A DNA stretch of 64,000 nt. Source: Polyangiaceae bacterium. Its GTDB lineage: Bacteria; Myxococcota_A; Polyangia; Polyangiales; Polyangiaceae. The notes under the pieces are model-generated. The model worked only from the letters and a program-made list of their open reading frames with translations. It ran no database searches and was not told the origin of the DNA. The stretch spans positions 62,001-126,000 of the forward strand of contig JAHBVX010000014.1 of assembly GCA_019637295.1 (NCBI GenBank). The letters run 5' to 3'. A program made the translations under genes and the position numbers. Shown piece after piece: positions 25,027-34,550 of the stretch. Within the stretch, counting starts at the first letter, position 1; each line of letters opens with the position of its first letter.

Positions 25027-27576
25027 ATGGCGGCCCCCCAACCTCGCTCTCAAGTCCCCGCCGGCTCGGTGGTCGGGGAGAAGTTCCGCATCACCCGCGA
25101 GATCGGTCGAGGCGGGATGGCCGCCGTGTACGAGGCCGAGAACATCCACATCGGCAAGCGGGTCGCCGTCAAGGTCCTCAACCCGGAGCTGACGACCTCG
25201 CGCATCGTGCGCGAGCGGTTCCTGCGCGAAGCCCGGGCAGCGGCGGCCATTCGCAGCCCGCACATCTGCGACGTGTACGACTCGGGCGTGTACGAAGAGC
25301 GGCCGTTCTTGGTCATGGAGCTGCTCGAAGGCGAGAGCCTGTACGACATGATGACCCGCGTGCGGCAGCTCGACCTGGACACGACGCTGCGCGTCGCGAT
25401 CCACTGCTGTCACGGGCTGGGCAAGGCCCACGAAGCCAACGTCATTCACCGGGATCTCAAGCCCGAGAACATCTTCCTCACCAAGGACGGCGATGGCGAG
25501 CTGGTCGCCAAGATCCTGGATTTCGGCCTGGCGAAGTTCTACGAGACGAACGACGACTCGGCGCCGAACGTGAGGCTGACGCGAGAGGGCGCGCTCTTCG
25601 GCACCCCGGCATACATGAGCCCGGAGCAGGCCAAGGGGAAAGGTGACGTGGACCTGCGCGCGGACCTGTGGGCCCTCGGCTGCATCGTGTACGAGTGCCT
25701 GACCGGCCAGACGGTGTGGAACGTGGACCAGGGGGTGGCCATGATCCTGGCGCAGATCGCGGGCGCGCCGATCCCCAGTCCTCGCAAGCTGCGCCCGGAC
25801 CTGCCCGAGAGCTTCGAGGAGTGGTTCAAGAAGGCGCTGGAGCGCAACCCCGACAACCGCTTCCAGACCGCCAAGGAATTCGGCGACAGCTTGGCCCTCG
25901 CGCTCACCGGCGCGGCCCCGGTCCGACGCTCGGCGCCGAGCGCGCGGGAGAGCGCGCTGGTCGACGAGCTCGTCAGCCAGAGTCATGCGGCGCTGCCGAC
26001 TCCCCCGGGTGGGCGCCTGCCAACGCTGGATCTGCCCAGCGAAGAGCTGCTGACCGCGCCACCGCCGGCGAAGAAGTCCAGCGCCGCGGGCCCCGTCGCC
26101 TGGCTGCTCGGCGCGGCGGCGCTCGCCCTCGGCGGGTACGCCGTGTGGTTCTATGTGCTGCACCCCCCCGGCGCGGCCACGGCAGATCCGCCGCCTACGG
26201 CGAGCGCGCCGGACGCCGCGGTCCCCGAGGCCGGCGGCGAGCCCGTCGAGAAGCTCGCGCCGGTCGAGCAGGAGCCCTACGCGCTACAGATCGGCTCGGC
26301 GCAGAAGCTGCTCGTCGAGGGCCGACTCGAGCAATCCCTCTCGCTGTTCAAGGAGGCGTTCAACAACGGCGGCACGGGGGTCGCGCGCGCGCTGCTCAAT
26401 CACGCGTCCACCTCCCTGCCCTCGGCCGACGGACCGTGCCGCGTCACGGGGCTGAGTCGCCCGCGGCCCTTCGACGTAGTCGTCATGAGCTCGCGTCCCA
26501 CGGTGGCGCTGACCCCCGTCGGACCCGTCGCCGTGTGGGTCGACAACCATCAAGACCCGGCCCGGCGCCAGGCGTTCGCCGCGGTGCTCGACCGCGAGCT
26601 GCGCCGGATCAGCCCAGCGCGCCTGGTCACGCCGGAGGCCGAGAGCGTGCGCCACCCGCAGCTGCTCGCTGCAGACGAGAAGCTCGCGCTGATCTACTGG
26701 GACGGCGCCGGACGCGAGCCTGGCGTCTACCTGCGCATGCTCCACGCGGACGCGCGCATCGCCACCCGAGCCGAGCGACTGTCGGGGGTGGGCCGCAACG
26801 AGTTCTCACCGGCGCTCGCGCGCGCCAGCGACGGCTCGTTCTGGGCCGTGTGGGAGGAGAAGCTCGAGAGCGGCTCCGAGATCATGGCTCGGCGAGTCTC
26901 GTCGGAGGGCGCTCCACTCGGCGACGCCGTGCGCCTCACCGTGTTCGCTTCGTCGAGGACTGCGACCACTGACGCCGGCAAGCCGGATCTGTTCTTGAGT
27001 GAGCGACACATGAACGTCGTGTTCACCCTCGACCGCGACAAGAAGCAACAGATCATGCTGCTGCGCGTGGAGCTGACGGACCCAGGCCTCAAGACCGGCC
27101 TCACGCCGGAGCCGCCCGAAAAGGGCGCGAAGAAGAAGCGCACGGACCGCGTGCTGGGCACCCTCGAGCCGGTGAGCACCAGCCACGGCAAGAACTCGCA
27201 GCCGCGGATCACGTGCACCGCCAGCGGTTGTTTCGTGGTGTGGGACAACGAGCGCGGCGGCGCGCACGCTGCGTTCATCGAGGGGGACAAGGCTTCGACC
27301 CTGTGGCACCGCGAGTTCTCTCGCCGGGGCTCGCGACCCGCCGTCGGCGTCGCGGCCGCCGGCGCAGCAGTGACGTGGTACGAAGGCGGCCGGGTCAAGC
27401 TCGCCAAGCTGTCCCGAGATGGCGTCGATCGCCCGACGTCCATCGCGCGTGTGAGCGGATTCCAGCCCTATCCCGCGATCGCCGCGGGCGAGAAGGCCGG
27501 CGAGTGGTACGTGTCGTGGCGCGACTACGAGGCCGGCCACCTCGAAGCGTTCGTCGTTCGGAGCGAGTGTCCGTAG
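25027..27576 (+). CDS. Transmembrane Ser/Thr kinase with large extracytoplasmic repeat region
   Basis: 849 residues. Kinase domain ~18-292: GRGGMAAVY (28-36), ATP lysine K49, the canonical HRDLKPEN loop (D143), DFG at 165 and an APE-like YMSPEQ. A Pro-rich juxtamembrane stretch precedes one membrane segment (~356-378). The ~470-residue outer part has a short TPR-like piece (AQKLLVEGRLEQSLSLFKEA) and then repeated blade-like units (FSPALARASDGSFWAVWEEK; SQPRITCTASGCFVVWDNER; FQPYPAIAAGEKAGEWYVSW) consistent with a beta-propeller sensor. It is first in a run of eight co-directional genes. A TAGTGT box (25019-25024) lies only 2 nt before the ATG. Confidence 0.9.
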   Translation: MAAPQPRSQVPAGSVVGEKFRITREIGRGGMAAVYEAENIHIGKRVAVKVLNPELTTSRIVRERFLREARAAAAIRSPHICDVYDSGVYEERPFLVMELLEGESLYDMMTRVRQLDLDTTLRVAIHCCHGLGKAHEANVIHRDLKPENIFLTKDGDGELVAKILDFGLAKFYETNDDSAPNVRLTREGALFGTPAYMSPEQAKGKGDVDLRADLWALGCIVYECLTGQTVWNVDQGVAMILAQIAGAPIPSPRKLRPDLPESFEEWFKKALERNPDNRFQTAKEFGDSLALALTGAAPVRRSAPSARESALVDELVSQSHAALPTPPGGRLPTLDLPSEELLTAPPPAKKSSAAGPVAWLLGAAALALGGYAVWFYVLHPPGAATADPPPTASAPDAAVPEAGGEPVEKLAPVEQEPYALQIGSAQKLLVEGRLEQSLSLFKEAFNNGGTGVARALLNHASTSLPSADGPCRVTGLSRPRPFDVVVMSSRPTVALTPVGPVAVWVDNHQDPARRQAFAAVLDRELRRISPARLVTPEAESVRHPQLLAADEKLALIYWDGAGREPGVYLRMLHADARIATRAERLSGVGRNEFSPALARASDGSFWAVWEEKLESGSEIMARRVSSEGAPLGDAVRLTVFASSRTATTDAGKPDLFLSERHMNVVFTLDRDKKQQIMLLRVELTDPGLKTGLTPEPPEKGAKKKRTDRVLGTLEPVSTSHGKNSQPRITCTASGCFVVWDNERGGAHAAFIEGDKASTLWHREFSRRGSRPAVGVAAAGAAVTWYEGGRVKLAKLSRDGVDRPTSIARVSGFQPYPAIAAGEKAGEWYVSWRDYEAGHLEAFVVRSECP

Positions 27577-27579
27577 GTC

Positions 27580-28152
27580 ATGTTGAGCATTCCGGCCCGC
27601 TCCGACCTACGGCGAGCTCCGCTCGAGACCCAGCGCACCGTCCTGTTGCCCATCGAGCCCACCGACGCGGCCGAGCTGTGGGAAGCCGTCGACGGTTCGC
27701 GCTGGCACCTCGAGCGCTGGCTGCCCTGGGTACCGTTCAGCAACTCCCCCGAAGCCAGCCTCCGCTACGCCGAGGCCTGCTTGGCAGACTGGGACGCGGG
27801 TCGCGCCGTTCGTCTCGCGATTCGTGACCGACAGTCACGGCAACTGCTCGGGGTCGCCGGGCTAGACTCGTGTATCCACCTGCATCGCTCCTGCGAGCTC
27901 GGCTATTGGCTGCGGCGCGAGGCCACGGGCCGTGGACTGATGACCGAAGCGTCGCGCGTGTGTGTGGAGTTCGCTTTTCGGCGCATGAGCGTGCACCGCA
28001 TTCGCTGCGCCGCCGCCACGGACAACCACCCGAGCCTGCGTGTGATCGCGCGTCTCGGCTTTCGCTTCGAGGGCATCGCCCGCCAGGCGGAGTACGTCGG
28101 CTCGCGCTGGCTGGACCACGCCGTCTTCGCGCGCCTCTCCAGCGACCCATGA
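27580..28152 (+). CDS. GNAT-family N-acetyltransferase (RimJ/RimL-like)
   Basis: 190 residues, starting 3 nt after the kinase stop. GNAT motifs: ETQRTVLLPIEPTDAAELWE at the N-terminus, the acetyl-CoA loop YWLRREATGRGLMTEASRVC, and the C-terminal ATDNHPSLRVIARLGFRFEG. This subgroup acetylates protein N-termini or small amines. Its position between a Ser/Thr kinase and a histidine kinase suggests a role in modifying a signalling protein, but this is inference from context alone. Confidence 0.88.
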   Translation: MLSIPARSDLRRAPLETQRTVLLPIEPTDAAELWEAVDGSRWHLERWLPWVPFSNSPEASLRYAEACLADWDAGRAVRLAIRDRQSRQLLGVAGLDSCIHLHRSCELGYWLRREATGRGLMTEASRVCVEFAFRRMSVHRIRCAAATDNHPSLRVIARLGFRFEGIARQAEYVGSRWLDHAVFARLSSDP

Positions 28153-28161
28153 CGTGGACTC

Positions 28162-29616
28162 GTGACACGGTCCAAGCCGCTCCCCTCCTTCGTGCTGCTG
28201 GCGCCAGCTCTGGTGGTGGCCTTGGGGATCATCGCGGCGCTGGCCATGGTGTGGGTGGGGCGCGTCGAGCTGCAGGCGCAGAGCGACGCGGCCGCCCTCC
28301 TGCGCGCCCGGGTGCTGGCAGACACCCTGGCCGAGCGGCTGGAGCACGCGCCGACGGCGAAGCTCGACGCCATGCTCGACGCCGCGGCGCGCGACTCCGG
28401 CGCCGAGCTGGCGCTGCTCGCCACTGACGGCGAGGTGGTGGTCGATCGCACCCGCGACCTACCACCCTTCGCGCGGCGCCTCGAGATGCTGGTCCGCACG
28501 TCCGGGCTAGAGCAGTCCGAGCGACGTCGGCAGTTCGCCGTCAGCGTGGTCCACAGCGGCCCCAAGAACCTGCGCTTGGCCGTGCTCGTGGAGGCGCCGG
28601 ATCCGCCCGGCGCCGTCCGCACGCTGCTCGCCAGCGTGGCAGCCGTCACGGCCCTACTGGTCGGCGTCGCGGCGCTGGTCGCCTACGCGGTGGCCCGAGA
28701 CGTCCACGCGGACGTGGAGTTCCTGCGCGCGCGCATCGTGGCCATGGCGAGCGCGCGTGCGGGTCCACGACGCGAGGCGGTCCCCGTGCGCGCGATCGAT
28801 CAGATTGGCCTGCTCACCCATGCCTTCAACGCGTTGCTCGCTCGATTCACGGCAGCGGAGCAAGCCTACCGCCGAGATCTGCTGCTCGCGGAAGCGGCGG
28901 ATCGCGAGCGCGCGGCCTTCCTCGCCGCGCTGAGCCACGAGCTGCGCACACCGCTGAACGCCATCCTTGGCTTCACTGACGTGCTGCTCGCGGAGGTGGA
29001 CGGTCCGCTGTCGGCCGACGCCCGCGAGAACCTCGAGGTCGTACGCAACAGCGGGAGTCACCTGCGCGACCTGATCGGCGACATCCTCGATCTCTCGGCG
29101 CTGGAGAGCGGCGAGCTCGAGCTCTCGTGTCAGGCGGTGGACGTACGGCCGATCGCGGAGGAGGTGGCCCGAGAGCTGACCGTCGCCGCGCAGTCCAAAG
29201 GTGTGCGCCTGACCTTCACCGGCAACACTGCGGTGGCCTGGGCGGACCCGCGGCGTATCCGGCAGATCCTGAGCAACGTGCTGGGCAATGCCATCAAGTT
29301 CACGAACGAGGGCGAGGTGACCCTCGACGTCGACGCCGAGCCTGGGTTCGCTGTCTTGCGAGTCACGGACACCGGGCCCGGCATCGCCGACGAGGATCAG
29401 AGCGCCATCTTCGACGAGTACCGCCAGGTGGGCGACCTGCGCTCGCGGGGCGTGGGGACCGGGCTCGGGTTGTCGATCACGAGGCGCCTGGTGCAGATGC
29501 ACCGCGGCAGCGTGGAGGTCGAGAGCTCGGTCGGCGTGGGGTCGGCGTTCACCATCTGGCTACCCGCGGAGCCCAAGCCCGACGACGACGGCGAAGCGCA
29601 GGAGGACGCGCCGTGA
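28162..29616 (+). CDS. Membrane sensor histidine kinase (canonical)
   Basis: 484 residues from GTG 28162. TM1 ~10-32, periplasmic sensor ~33-152, TM2 ~153-178, HAMP-like linker ~180-235, then HisKA with His259 in AALSHELRTPLNAILGFTDV. The ATPase has all boxes: N-box LSNVLGNAIKFT, G1 VTDTGPGIADED, F-box FDEYRQV and G2 GVGTGLGLSITRRLV. It should be a competent autokinase. No response regulator is encoded anywhere in the neighbourhood. Its TGA overlaps the GTG of the next kinase, so the two are translationally coupled. Confidence 0.92.
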   Translation: MTRSKPLPSFVLLAPALVVALGIIAALAMVWVGRVELQAQSDAAALLRARVLADTLAERLEHAPTAKLDAMLDAAARDSGAELALLATDGEVVVDRTRDLPPFARRLEMLVRTSGLEQSERRRQFAVSVVHSGPKNLRLAVLVEAPDPPGAVRTLLASVAAVTALLVGVAALVAYAVARDVHADVEFLRARIVAMASARAGPRREAVPVRAIDQIGLLTHAFNALLARFTAAEQAYRRDLLLAEAADRERAAFLAALSHELRTPLNAILGFTDVLLAEVDGPLSADARENLEVVRNSGSHLRDLIGDILDLSALESGELELSCQAVDVRPIAEEVARELTVAAQSKGVRLTFTGNTAVAWADPRRIRQILSNVLGNAIKFTNEGEVTLDVDAEPGFAVLRVTDTGPGIADEDQSAIFDEYRQVGDLRSRGVGTGLGLSITRRLVQMHRGSVEVESSVGVGSAFTIWLPAEPKPDDDGEAQEDAP

Positions 29617-31472
29617 CCCGGGCTCGCGCGAGCCTCGTGACCCGGGTGTTCGTTCACCAGGTGCTGTTCTCGCTCGGTGCGGCGCTGGGCGTGTCGCTCA
29701 TCCCGCGGCTGCTCTTGCTCGAAGGGGCCGTCGCCCAGGAGGCGAGTCGGGCCTTGCTCGCCGCCCTCGCCGTCGGGGCGCTGCCCACCCTCGGACTGTC
29801 CGCCTGGGTGCTGCGGGGACATCGCTTCACGCTGCACGCGCTCTCGCGCGGGACTCGCCCGGTCGAGAGCTGGGAGGCGGAGTTTCTGTCCGAAGACGTG
29901 TGGCGCATCACGGTCGCGTGGCTCGTGCCGCCCATGGTCAGCCTGGGCCTGCTCGCCTCCGCGTGGCGCCCGGCGACCCTCGATCCCTTCACCGCCGTGA
30001 GCTCGGCGCTGCTCGGTTCGGTGTTCGTCGCCGCCGCGGCCCTCTCGCTGCACGCGGTCGTCCGCGCCGCGTTCGCGCGAACCGTCGAGGTGGGCCGACC
30101 CGAGACGCTGGGCGACGCCGCAGAGCAGTCCGAGCGCTCGGATCTGCCGCGCCGGCGCACCCATCTGCGACTGCTGCTCGCGGTCACGCTGCCGGTGGCC
30201 ATCGTGATCGTGGGCAGCGCGCTGATCACCAGCTCGCATCTACGCCGCGCGGACTCGGACTACCGCAGCGAGACCGCTCGCCTGCTCGCGCGCACCAGTT
30301 TTCGGCAGCACGGCGTGGCGGACCGGGAGGTCGGCGCACTAGCCACTCGTCACGGCTTCTCCGTGTCCAGGAGTCCAACGCCGCTGCCCGCAGAGGTGTC
30401 CCTGGGCGAAGACGGGGTGGCCGAGCTGAGCCTGTCGCTCGACTCCGCAGGCCTACGCGTGCGCTTCTCGGGCACGACCCTGGGCATCTTGTCACCTTCT
30501 GCCGTCGCGCTATTGCTCGCGTTCTTGCTGCTCGGCGGGCTGCTTGGCTCGAGCCTGGGCCGCGCGCTGGCTCGCGATCTGGCGCTGGCCACCGACAGCG
30601 TTCGCCTGCTCGGCACCGAGGCCCTGCTGAGCAGCGGCACCCGGGTGATGGAGGTCGCCCGCTTCGGCGACGTGCGCGCGCTCGGTGAGGCCATCGACGG
30701 TGTGGCGGCGCGCTTTCGCACCTTTGCGCGCGCCCAGGAGCGCGCGATCGCCGCACGCGAGCGCGCCGCGCGGATGCGAGGGCTGTTCTTCGCCAGCGTC
30801 AGCCACGACCTCAAGAGCCCGCTCAACGCGATCTTGGGCTTCACCGAGCTGGTGCGTCAGACGGAGCCGCTCACCGACGACCAGCTCGAGAGCTTGGACG
30901 TGATAGAGCAGCGGGGGCGGGAGCTCCTGGCGCTGATCGAGACGGTGCTCGATGCGGCCCGGGTGGACGCCGGTCAGCTCGAGCTGGTGCGCGAGGCGGT
31001 CGTCGTGAGCGAGCTCGTCACGGACGCCGTACGTCTCGGTCGCGACTTGGGCGGGGGGCGCGCCGTGGAGGTCGTGACGGAGGTTCACGAGGGAGTACCG
31101 CTGCTCCACGCCGACCGCACGCGCTGCGCGCGCGCACTCTCCACTCTGATTGGTCACGCCATCCGCACCGCGGACCGCGACTACCTGCGCATGCGCGTCG
31201 TCCCCTCGCGCACCGGCGGCGTGCGCATCGACGTCGAGGTCCCGGGCAGCCGACTCGAGGCATCCGAGCTGGCCGCGCTGCTCGATCCCAAGCGCGCTCC
31301 GCCGCGGGGTGAGCACCGCGGTTTGTCCCTCGGACTCGGCCTGGCCCGGGCCGTGATCGACCTGCACGGCGGCTCCATCGTCGTCTCGGACCGGGAAGAC
31401 AAGGGCAGCATCTTCACGGTCCGACTTCCTGCCGGGGCGCCGAACCCAAAGCGTGCTAACGAGCGACCATGA
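29613..31472 (+). CDS. Membrane histidine kinase with degenerate ATP-binding domain
   Basis: 619 residues from GTG 29613 (4-nt overlap with the previous kinase). The N-terminal half is membrane-rich, with hydrophobic segments near 20-36, 45-66, 100-117, 128-150, 187-206 and 290-313. HAMP-like ~315-375, then HisKA with His398 in FFASVSHDLKSPLNAILGF. The ATPase domain is damaged: the N-box reads STLIGHAIRTA with His515 in place of the Mg-binding Asn, and no DxGxG G1 box is present (VEVPGSRLE instead), while the G2 box GLSLGLGLARAVIDLHGGS survives. It may not bind ATP and could act as a regulator or phosphatase partner of the intact kinase. Confidence 0.87.
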   Translation: MTRARASLVTRVFVHQVLFSLGAALGVSLIPRLLLLEGAVAQEASRALLAALAVGALPTLGLSAWVLRGHRFTLHALSRGTRPVESWEAEFLSEDVWRITVAWLVPPMVSLGLLASAWRPATLDPFTAVSSALLGSVFVAAAALSLHAVVRAAFARTVEVGRPETLGDAAEQSERSDLPRRRTHLRLLLAVTLPVAIVIVGSALITSSHLRRADSDYRSETARLLARTSFRQHGVADREVGALATRHGFSVSRSPTPLPAEVSLGEDGVAELSLSLDSAGLRVRFSGTTLGILSPSAVALLLAFLLLGGLLGSSLGRALARDLALATDSVRLLGTEALLSSGTRVMEVARFGDVRALGEAIDGVAARFRTFARAQERAIAARERAARMRGLFFASVSHDLKSPLNAILGFTELVRQTEPLTDDQLESLDVIEQRGRELLALIETVLDAARVDAGQLELVREAVVVSELVTDAVRLGRDLGGGRAVEVVTEVHEGVPLLHADRTRCARALSTLIGHAIRTADRDYLRMRVVPSRTGGVRIDVEVPGSRLEASELAALLDPKRAPPRGEHRGLSLGLGLARAVIDLHGGSIVVSDREDKGSIFTVRLPAGAPNPKRANERP

Positions 31473-32899
31473 ACGACTTCAGCGACTACGATCTGACTGG
31501 CCTCGCCGAGCTGGTCCGGCTCGAGAAGGTCTCCTCCGCCGAGCTCGTCGAGCAGACCATCGCCAGCATCGAGCGGCTGAACCCGACGCTCAACGCCGTG
31601 ATCACCCCGATGTACGAGGCCGCCCGCGCGCGCGCGGCAGACCCGCCAGCGGGCCCACTCGCTGGCGTTCCCTACTTGCTCAAGGACATCTTCGGGTACG
31701 TGCGCGGCGTGCGCTCCACCTCGGGCTCCAAGCTGCTCGAGGACTTCGTCTCGGACCACGACAGCGAGCTGGTCGTCCGCCTGCAGCGCGCGGGGTTGAT
31801 CCTGGTCGCCAAGACCAATGTGCCGGAGTTCGGCTTCTTGCCCACCACCGAGCCCACCTGTTTCGGCGCGGCGAAGAACCCCTGGAACCTGGAGCGCACG
31901 ACGGGCGGCAGCAGCGGCGGGAGCGCAGCTGCCGTGGCGGCAGGCATCGTCCCCGCGGCGCACGCGAACGACGGCGGCGGCTCGATCCGCATTCCTGCCG
32001 CGTGTTGCGGCCTGTTCGGGCTCAAGCCCACGCGCGGGCGGATCACGCTGGCGCCGGATCTCGGTGACGTGATGGGCGGGCTGGTTTGCGAGCACGCGGT
32101 GACGCGCACGGTGCGCGACAGTGCGCTGCTGTTGGACCTGACCCACGGCCCGAGCGCCGGCGATCCGTACTTCGCTCCCCCGCCCGCGCGGCCCTACGTC
32201 GACGAGCTGCAGACGCCCCCGGGCAAGCTCAAGATCGCGCTCACCCGCGCATCGCCGACGGGCACCACCGTGCACCCGGACTCGGTCGCTGCCGTGGACG
32301 CGGCCGCGCGGCTGTGCGCGGAGCTCGGCCACGAGGTCACCGAGGAGGACTTCCCGATCTCGGGCGACCTGTTCGCGCAGTCCTTCATCGTGCTGTGGAC
32401 CGCGGGCGCGGCGCTGACGCTGGACGGCCTGGCCATGCTCACCGGGCGAGTGGCCGACGCGAGCAACGTCGAGCCGCTCACGCTGGCGCTCGCCGAGGCG
32501 GGCCGCAGTCACTCGGCCTCGTCGTATCTGCTCGCCACCGCGATGCTGCAGCGTCTGTGCCGCGAGGTCGGTCGCTTCATGCTGAAGTACGACGCTTGGC
32601 TCACCCCGACCCTGGCCGAGCCGCCGGTGCGGCTCGGTCACTTCGACGCGCCAGCCCATGAGCCGATCGCCGCGCTGACGCGCGCCGCCGAGTTCGCGCC
32701 GTTCACGCCGCTGCAGAACGCCACCGGTCAGCCCGCCATGAGCATGCCGCTGTTCGAGAACGCCGCGGGCCTACCCGTGGGCGTCCAGTTCGCCGGGCGC
32801 TACGGCGACGAGGCGACGCTATTTCGACTCGCGGCCCAGCTCGAGGCGGCGCGACCCTGGCGGGGCCGAGTACCCAAGGTGCACGTGACTCGCCCCTAG
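31469..32899 (+). CDS. Amidase-signature family hydrolase
   Basis: 476 residues, starting with ATGA overlap on the preceding kinase. The Ser-cisSer-Lys triad is intact: Lys72 (PYLLKDIFG), cis-Ser148 ([16 protein letters not shown]) and nucleophile Ser172 ([20 protein letters not shown]). The sequence is close to known amidases ([38 protein letters not shown]). No GatB or GatC gene is adjacent, so a general amide/ester hydrolase is likelier than tRNA amidotransferase subunit A. Substrate unknown. Confidence 0.92.
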   Translation: MNDFSDYDLTGLAELVRLEKVSSAELVEQTIASIERLNPTLNAVITPMYEAARARAADPPAGPLAGVPYLLKDIFGYVRGVRSTSGSKLLEDFVSDHDSELVVRLQRAGLILVAKTNVPEFGFLPTTEPTCFGAAKNPWNLERTTGGSSGGSAAAVAAGIVPAAHANDGGGSIRIPAACCGLFGLKPTRGRITLAPDLGDVMGGLVCEHAVTRTVRDSALLLDLTHGPSAGDPYFAPPPARPYVDELQTPPGKLKIALTRASPTGTTVHPDSVAAVDAAARLCAELGHEVTEEDFPISGDLFAQSFIVLWTAGAALTLDGLAMLTGRVADASNVEPLTLALAEAGRSHSASSYLLATAMLQRLCREVGRFMLKYDAWLTPTLAEPPVRLGHFDAPAHEPIAALTRAAEFAPFTPLQNATGQPAMSMPLFENAAGLPVGVQFAGRYGDEATLFRLAAQLEAARPWRGRVPKVHVTRP

Positions 32900-32928
32900 T
32901 CGGTGGTGTCCTGTGCTACAGCGAGCTC

Positions 32929-33924
32929 GTGCACTCGAGCATCGCACCCTGCTTCGCGGAGCACGCCGAGGCGACCGACACCGACGGCGCTCGGGGCTCG
33001 GGGTACCTGGCCCGCAAGCTCGGCGCTCTCGACGATCGAGAGGGCGAGCGGGTGCCCGAGGGCCTGCCGGACGTCGTGGACTCCCACGTCCACGTGTTCC
33101 CCGACGGCTTGTTTCGCGCAATTTGGCGCTGGTTCGACCAACACGGGTGGCCCATCCGCTATCCGCTCTTGGCCGCAGAGGTCGTCCGCTTCTTGCAGTC
33201 GCGCGGAGTGAGCGAGCTCGTGCTCCTCACCTACGCCCACAAGCCCGGGATGGCCCGCGGGTTGAACGCGTTCGTCGCCGAGCTGTGCGCGGCGCATCCT
33301 CGAGTCCTCGGCTGCGGCACGGTGATGCCGGGTGAGCCCGACGCCGAAGCGATCGTGAACGAGGCGTTCGACGCCGGGCTGTCCGGGCTCAAGCTCCACT
33401 GTCACGTGCAGTGCACGGCGGTGGACGCGCCGGAGCTCGAGGCCGTGTACGCCATCTGCGAGCGGCGAGGGCGCCCGATCGTCGTGCACGCCGGTCGCGA
33501 GCCGAAGAGCCCAGGGTACGCGTGTGACCCCCACGCGCTGTGCTCGGCCGACCGCACACGCATCGTGCTCGAAGCGTTCCCCAAGCTCCGGCTCGTCGTC
33601 CCCCACCTCGGCGCCGACGAGTTCGACGCTTACGGTCGCCTGCTCGAGCGGCACGACAACCTGTGGCTCGACACGACCATGAGCGTCGCGGGCTACTTCC
33701 CGGGAGCGGTGCCCTGGTCGCTGGTGGAGGGCTTTCCCGGGCGCATCCTGTACGGCACCGACTTCCCCAACCTCCCCTTCGCGTGGGATCGAGAGCTCAC
33801 TCGACTGCTCGAACGACGCCTGTCGCCCCACGCCCTCGAGCTGCTGGTCGGCGGCACCTCACGAGGTCTGTTTCGGCGAGTCGATCCCGAGGTCGCCCCC
33901 GCCGGCGGCGGGCGCCTCGATTGA
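32929..33924 (+). CDS. Metal-dependent amidohydrolase (amidohydrolase-2 family)
   Basis: 331 residues from GTG 32929; a TACAGC sequence lies 6 nt upstream. After ~48 residues of unassigned N-terminus, the TIM-barrel metal site appears as VVDSHVHVFPDG (His53, His55), then GLSGLKLHCHVQ, GRPIVVHAGREPKSPGY, VVPHLGADEFDAYGRLLER and the catalytic Asp in LYGTDFPNLPFAWDRE. This family includes decarboxylases and hydrolases of small aromatic or lactone compounds. Substrate unknown. Confidence 0.87.
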   Translation: MHSSIAPCFAEHAEATDTDGARGSGYLARKLGALDDREGERVPEGLPDVVDSHVHVFPDGLFRAIWRWFDQHGWPIRYPLLAAEVVRFLQSRGVSELVLLTYAHKPGMARGLNAFVAELCAAHPRVLGCGTVMPGEPDAEAIVNEAFDAGLSGLKLHCHVQCTAVDAPELEAVYAICERRGRPIVVHAGREPKSPGYACDPHALCSADRTRIVLEAFPKLRLVVPHLGADEFDAYGRLLERHDNLWLDTTMSVAGYFPGAVPWSLVEGFPGRILYGTDFPNLPFAWDRELTRLLERRLSPHALELLVGGTSRGLFRRVDPEVAPAGGGRLD

Positions 33925-33962
33925 GCTTGCGGCGGCCAGTCGCCGGCGGAAAAGTGGGACGC

Positions 33963-34550
33963 ATGTGGGACGAGCGCTACGGCCAGCCGGGGTACGCCTA
34001 CGGCACCGAGCCCAACGACTTCTTGGTCGAACAGGTCGGCGCGCTGCCCGCGGGGGAGGTGCTGACGCTGGCCGAAGGGGAAGGTCGCAACGCCGTCTGG
34101 CTGGCGGAGCGAGGCTTCCGCGTCACTTGCATCGATCAGTCTGCCGTGGGGCTCGCGAAGGCGCGAGCACTAGCCGAGCAGCGCGGCGTTCAGCTAAAGA
34201 CGCAGGTCGCCGATCTCTCTACCCATGTGTTGGAGCCGAGTCGCTGGACCGCCATCGTGAGCATCTGGGCGCACATCGCGCCCGACGCACGGGCCCGACT
34301 TCACGCGCAGGTGGTGCGAGCGCTCGTCCCGGGCGGGGTGCTGTTGCTCGAGGCTTACACGCCAGAGCAGGTCACCTTGGGCACGGGCGGACCGCCCAAC
34401 CCCGAGCTGTGCATGACGCTGGTGGCGCTGCGGGCGGAGCTGCAGGGGCTCGACTTCGTCCACGCGGTGGAGCGCCGGCGCGACGTGCGCGAGGGCAAGT
34501 ACCACCAAGGCTCGAGCGCCGTGGTGCAGTTGGTGGCGCGCAAGCCGTGA
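33963..34550 (+). CDS. Class I SAM-dependent methyltransferase (TehB-like)
   Basis: 195 residues from ATG 33963 (MWDERYGQPGYAYGTEPNDF), a start typical of the TehB/tellurite-type family. SAM-binding motif I is VLTLAEGEGRNAVWLAERGF with the acidic motif II VTCIDQSAVGLAKAR. VSIWAHIAPDARARLHAQVV and GGVLLLEAYTPEQVTLGTGG complete the fold. Target unknown. The stop overlaps the next gene's GTG by 4 nt. Confidence 0.88.
   Translation: MWDERYGQPGYAYGTEPNDFLVEQVGALPAGEVLTLAEGEGRNAVWLAERGFRVTCIDQSAVGLAKARALAEQRGVQLKTQVADLSTHVLEPSRWTAIVSIWAHIAPDARARLHAQVVRALVPGGVLLLEAYTPEQVTLGTGGPPNPELCMTLVALRAELQGLDFVHAVERRRDVREGKYHQGSSAVVQLVARKP

Noticed and set aside
27580-28152. Response regulator or receiver hidden in the signalling operon
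   Set aside because: No gene between 25027 and 35635 has the receiver DD...D...T/S...K pattern; the small gene here is a GNAT.
31469-32899. GatA subunit of the tRNA amidotransferase
   Set aside because: The triad fits, but no gatB or gatC is adjacent and the operon context is signalling; a general amidase is the safer call.
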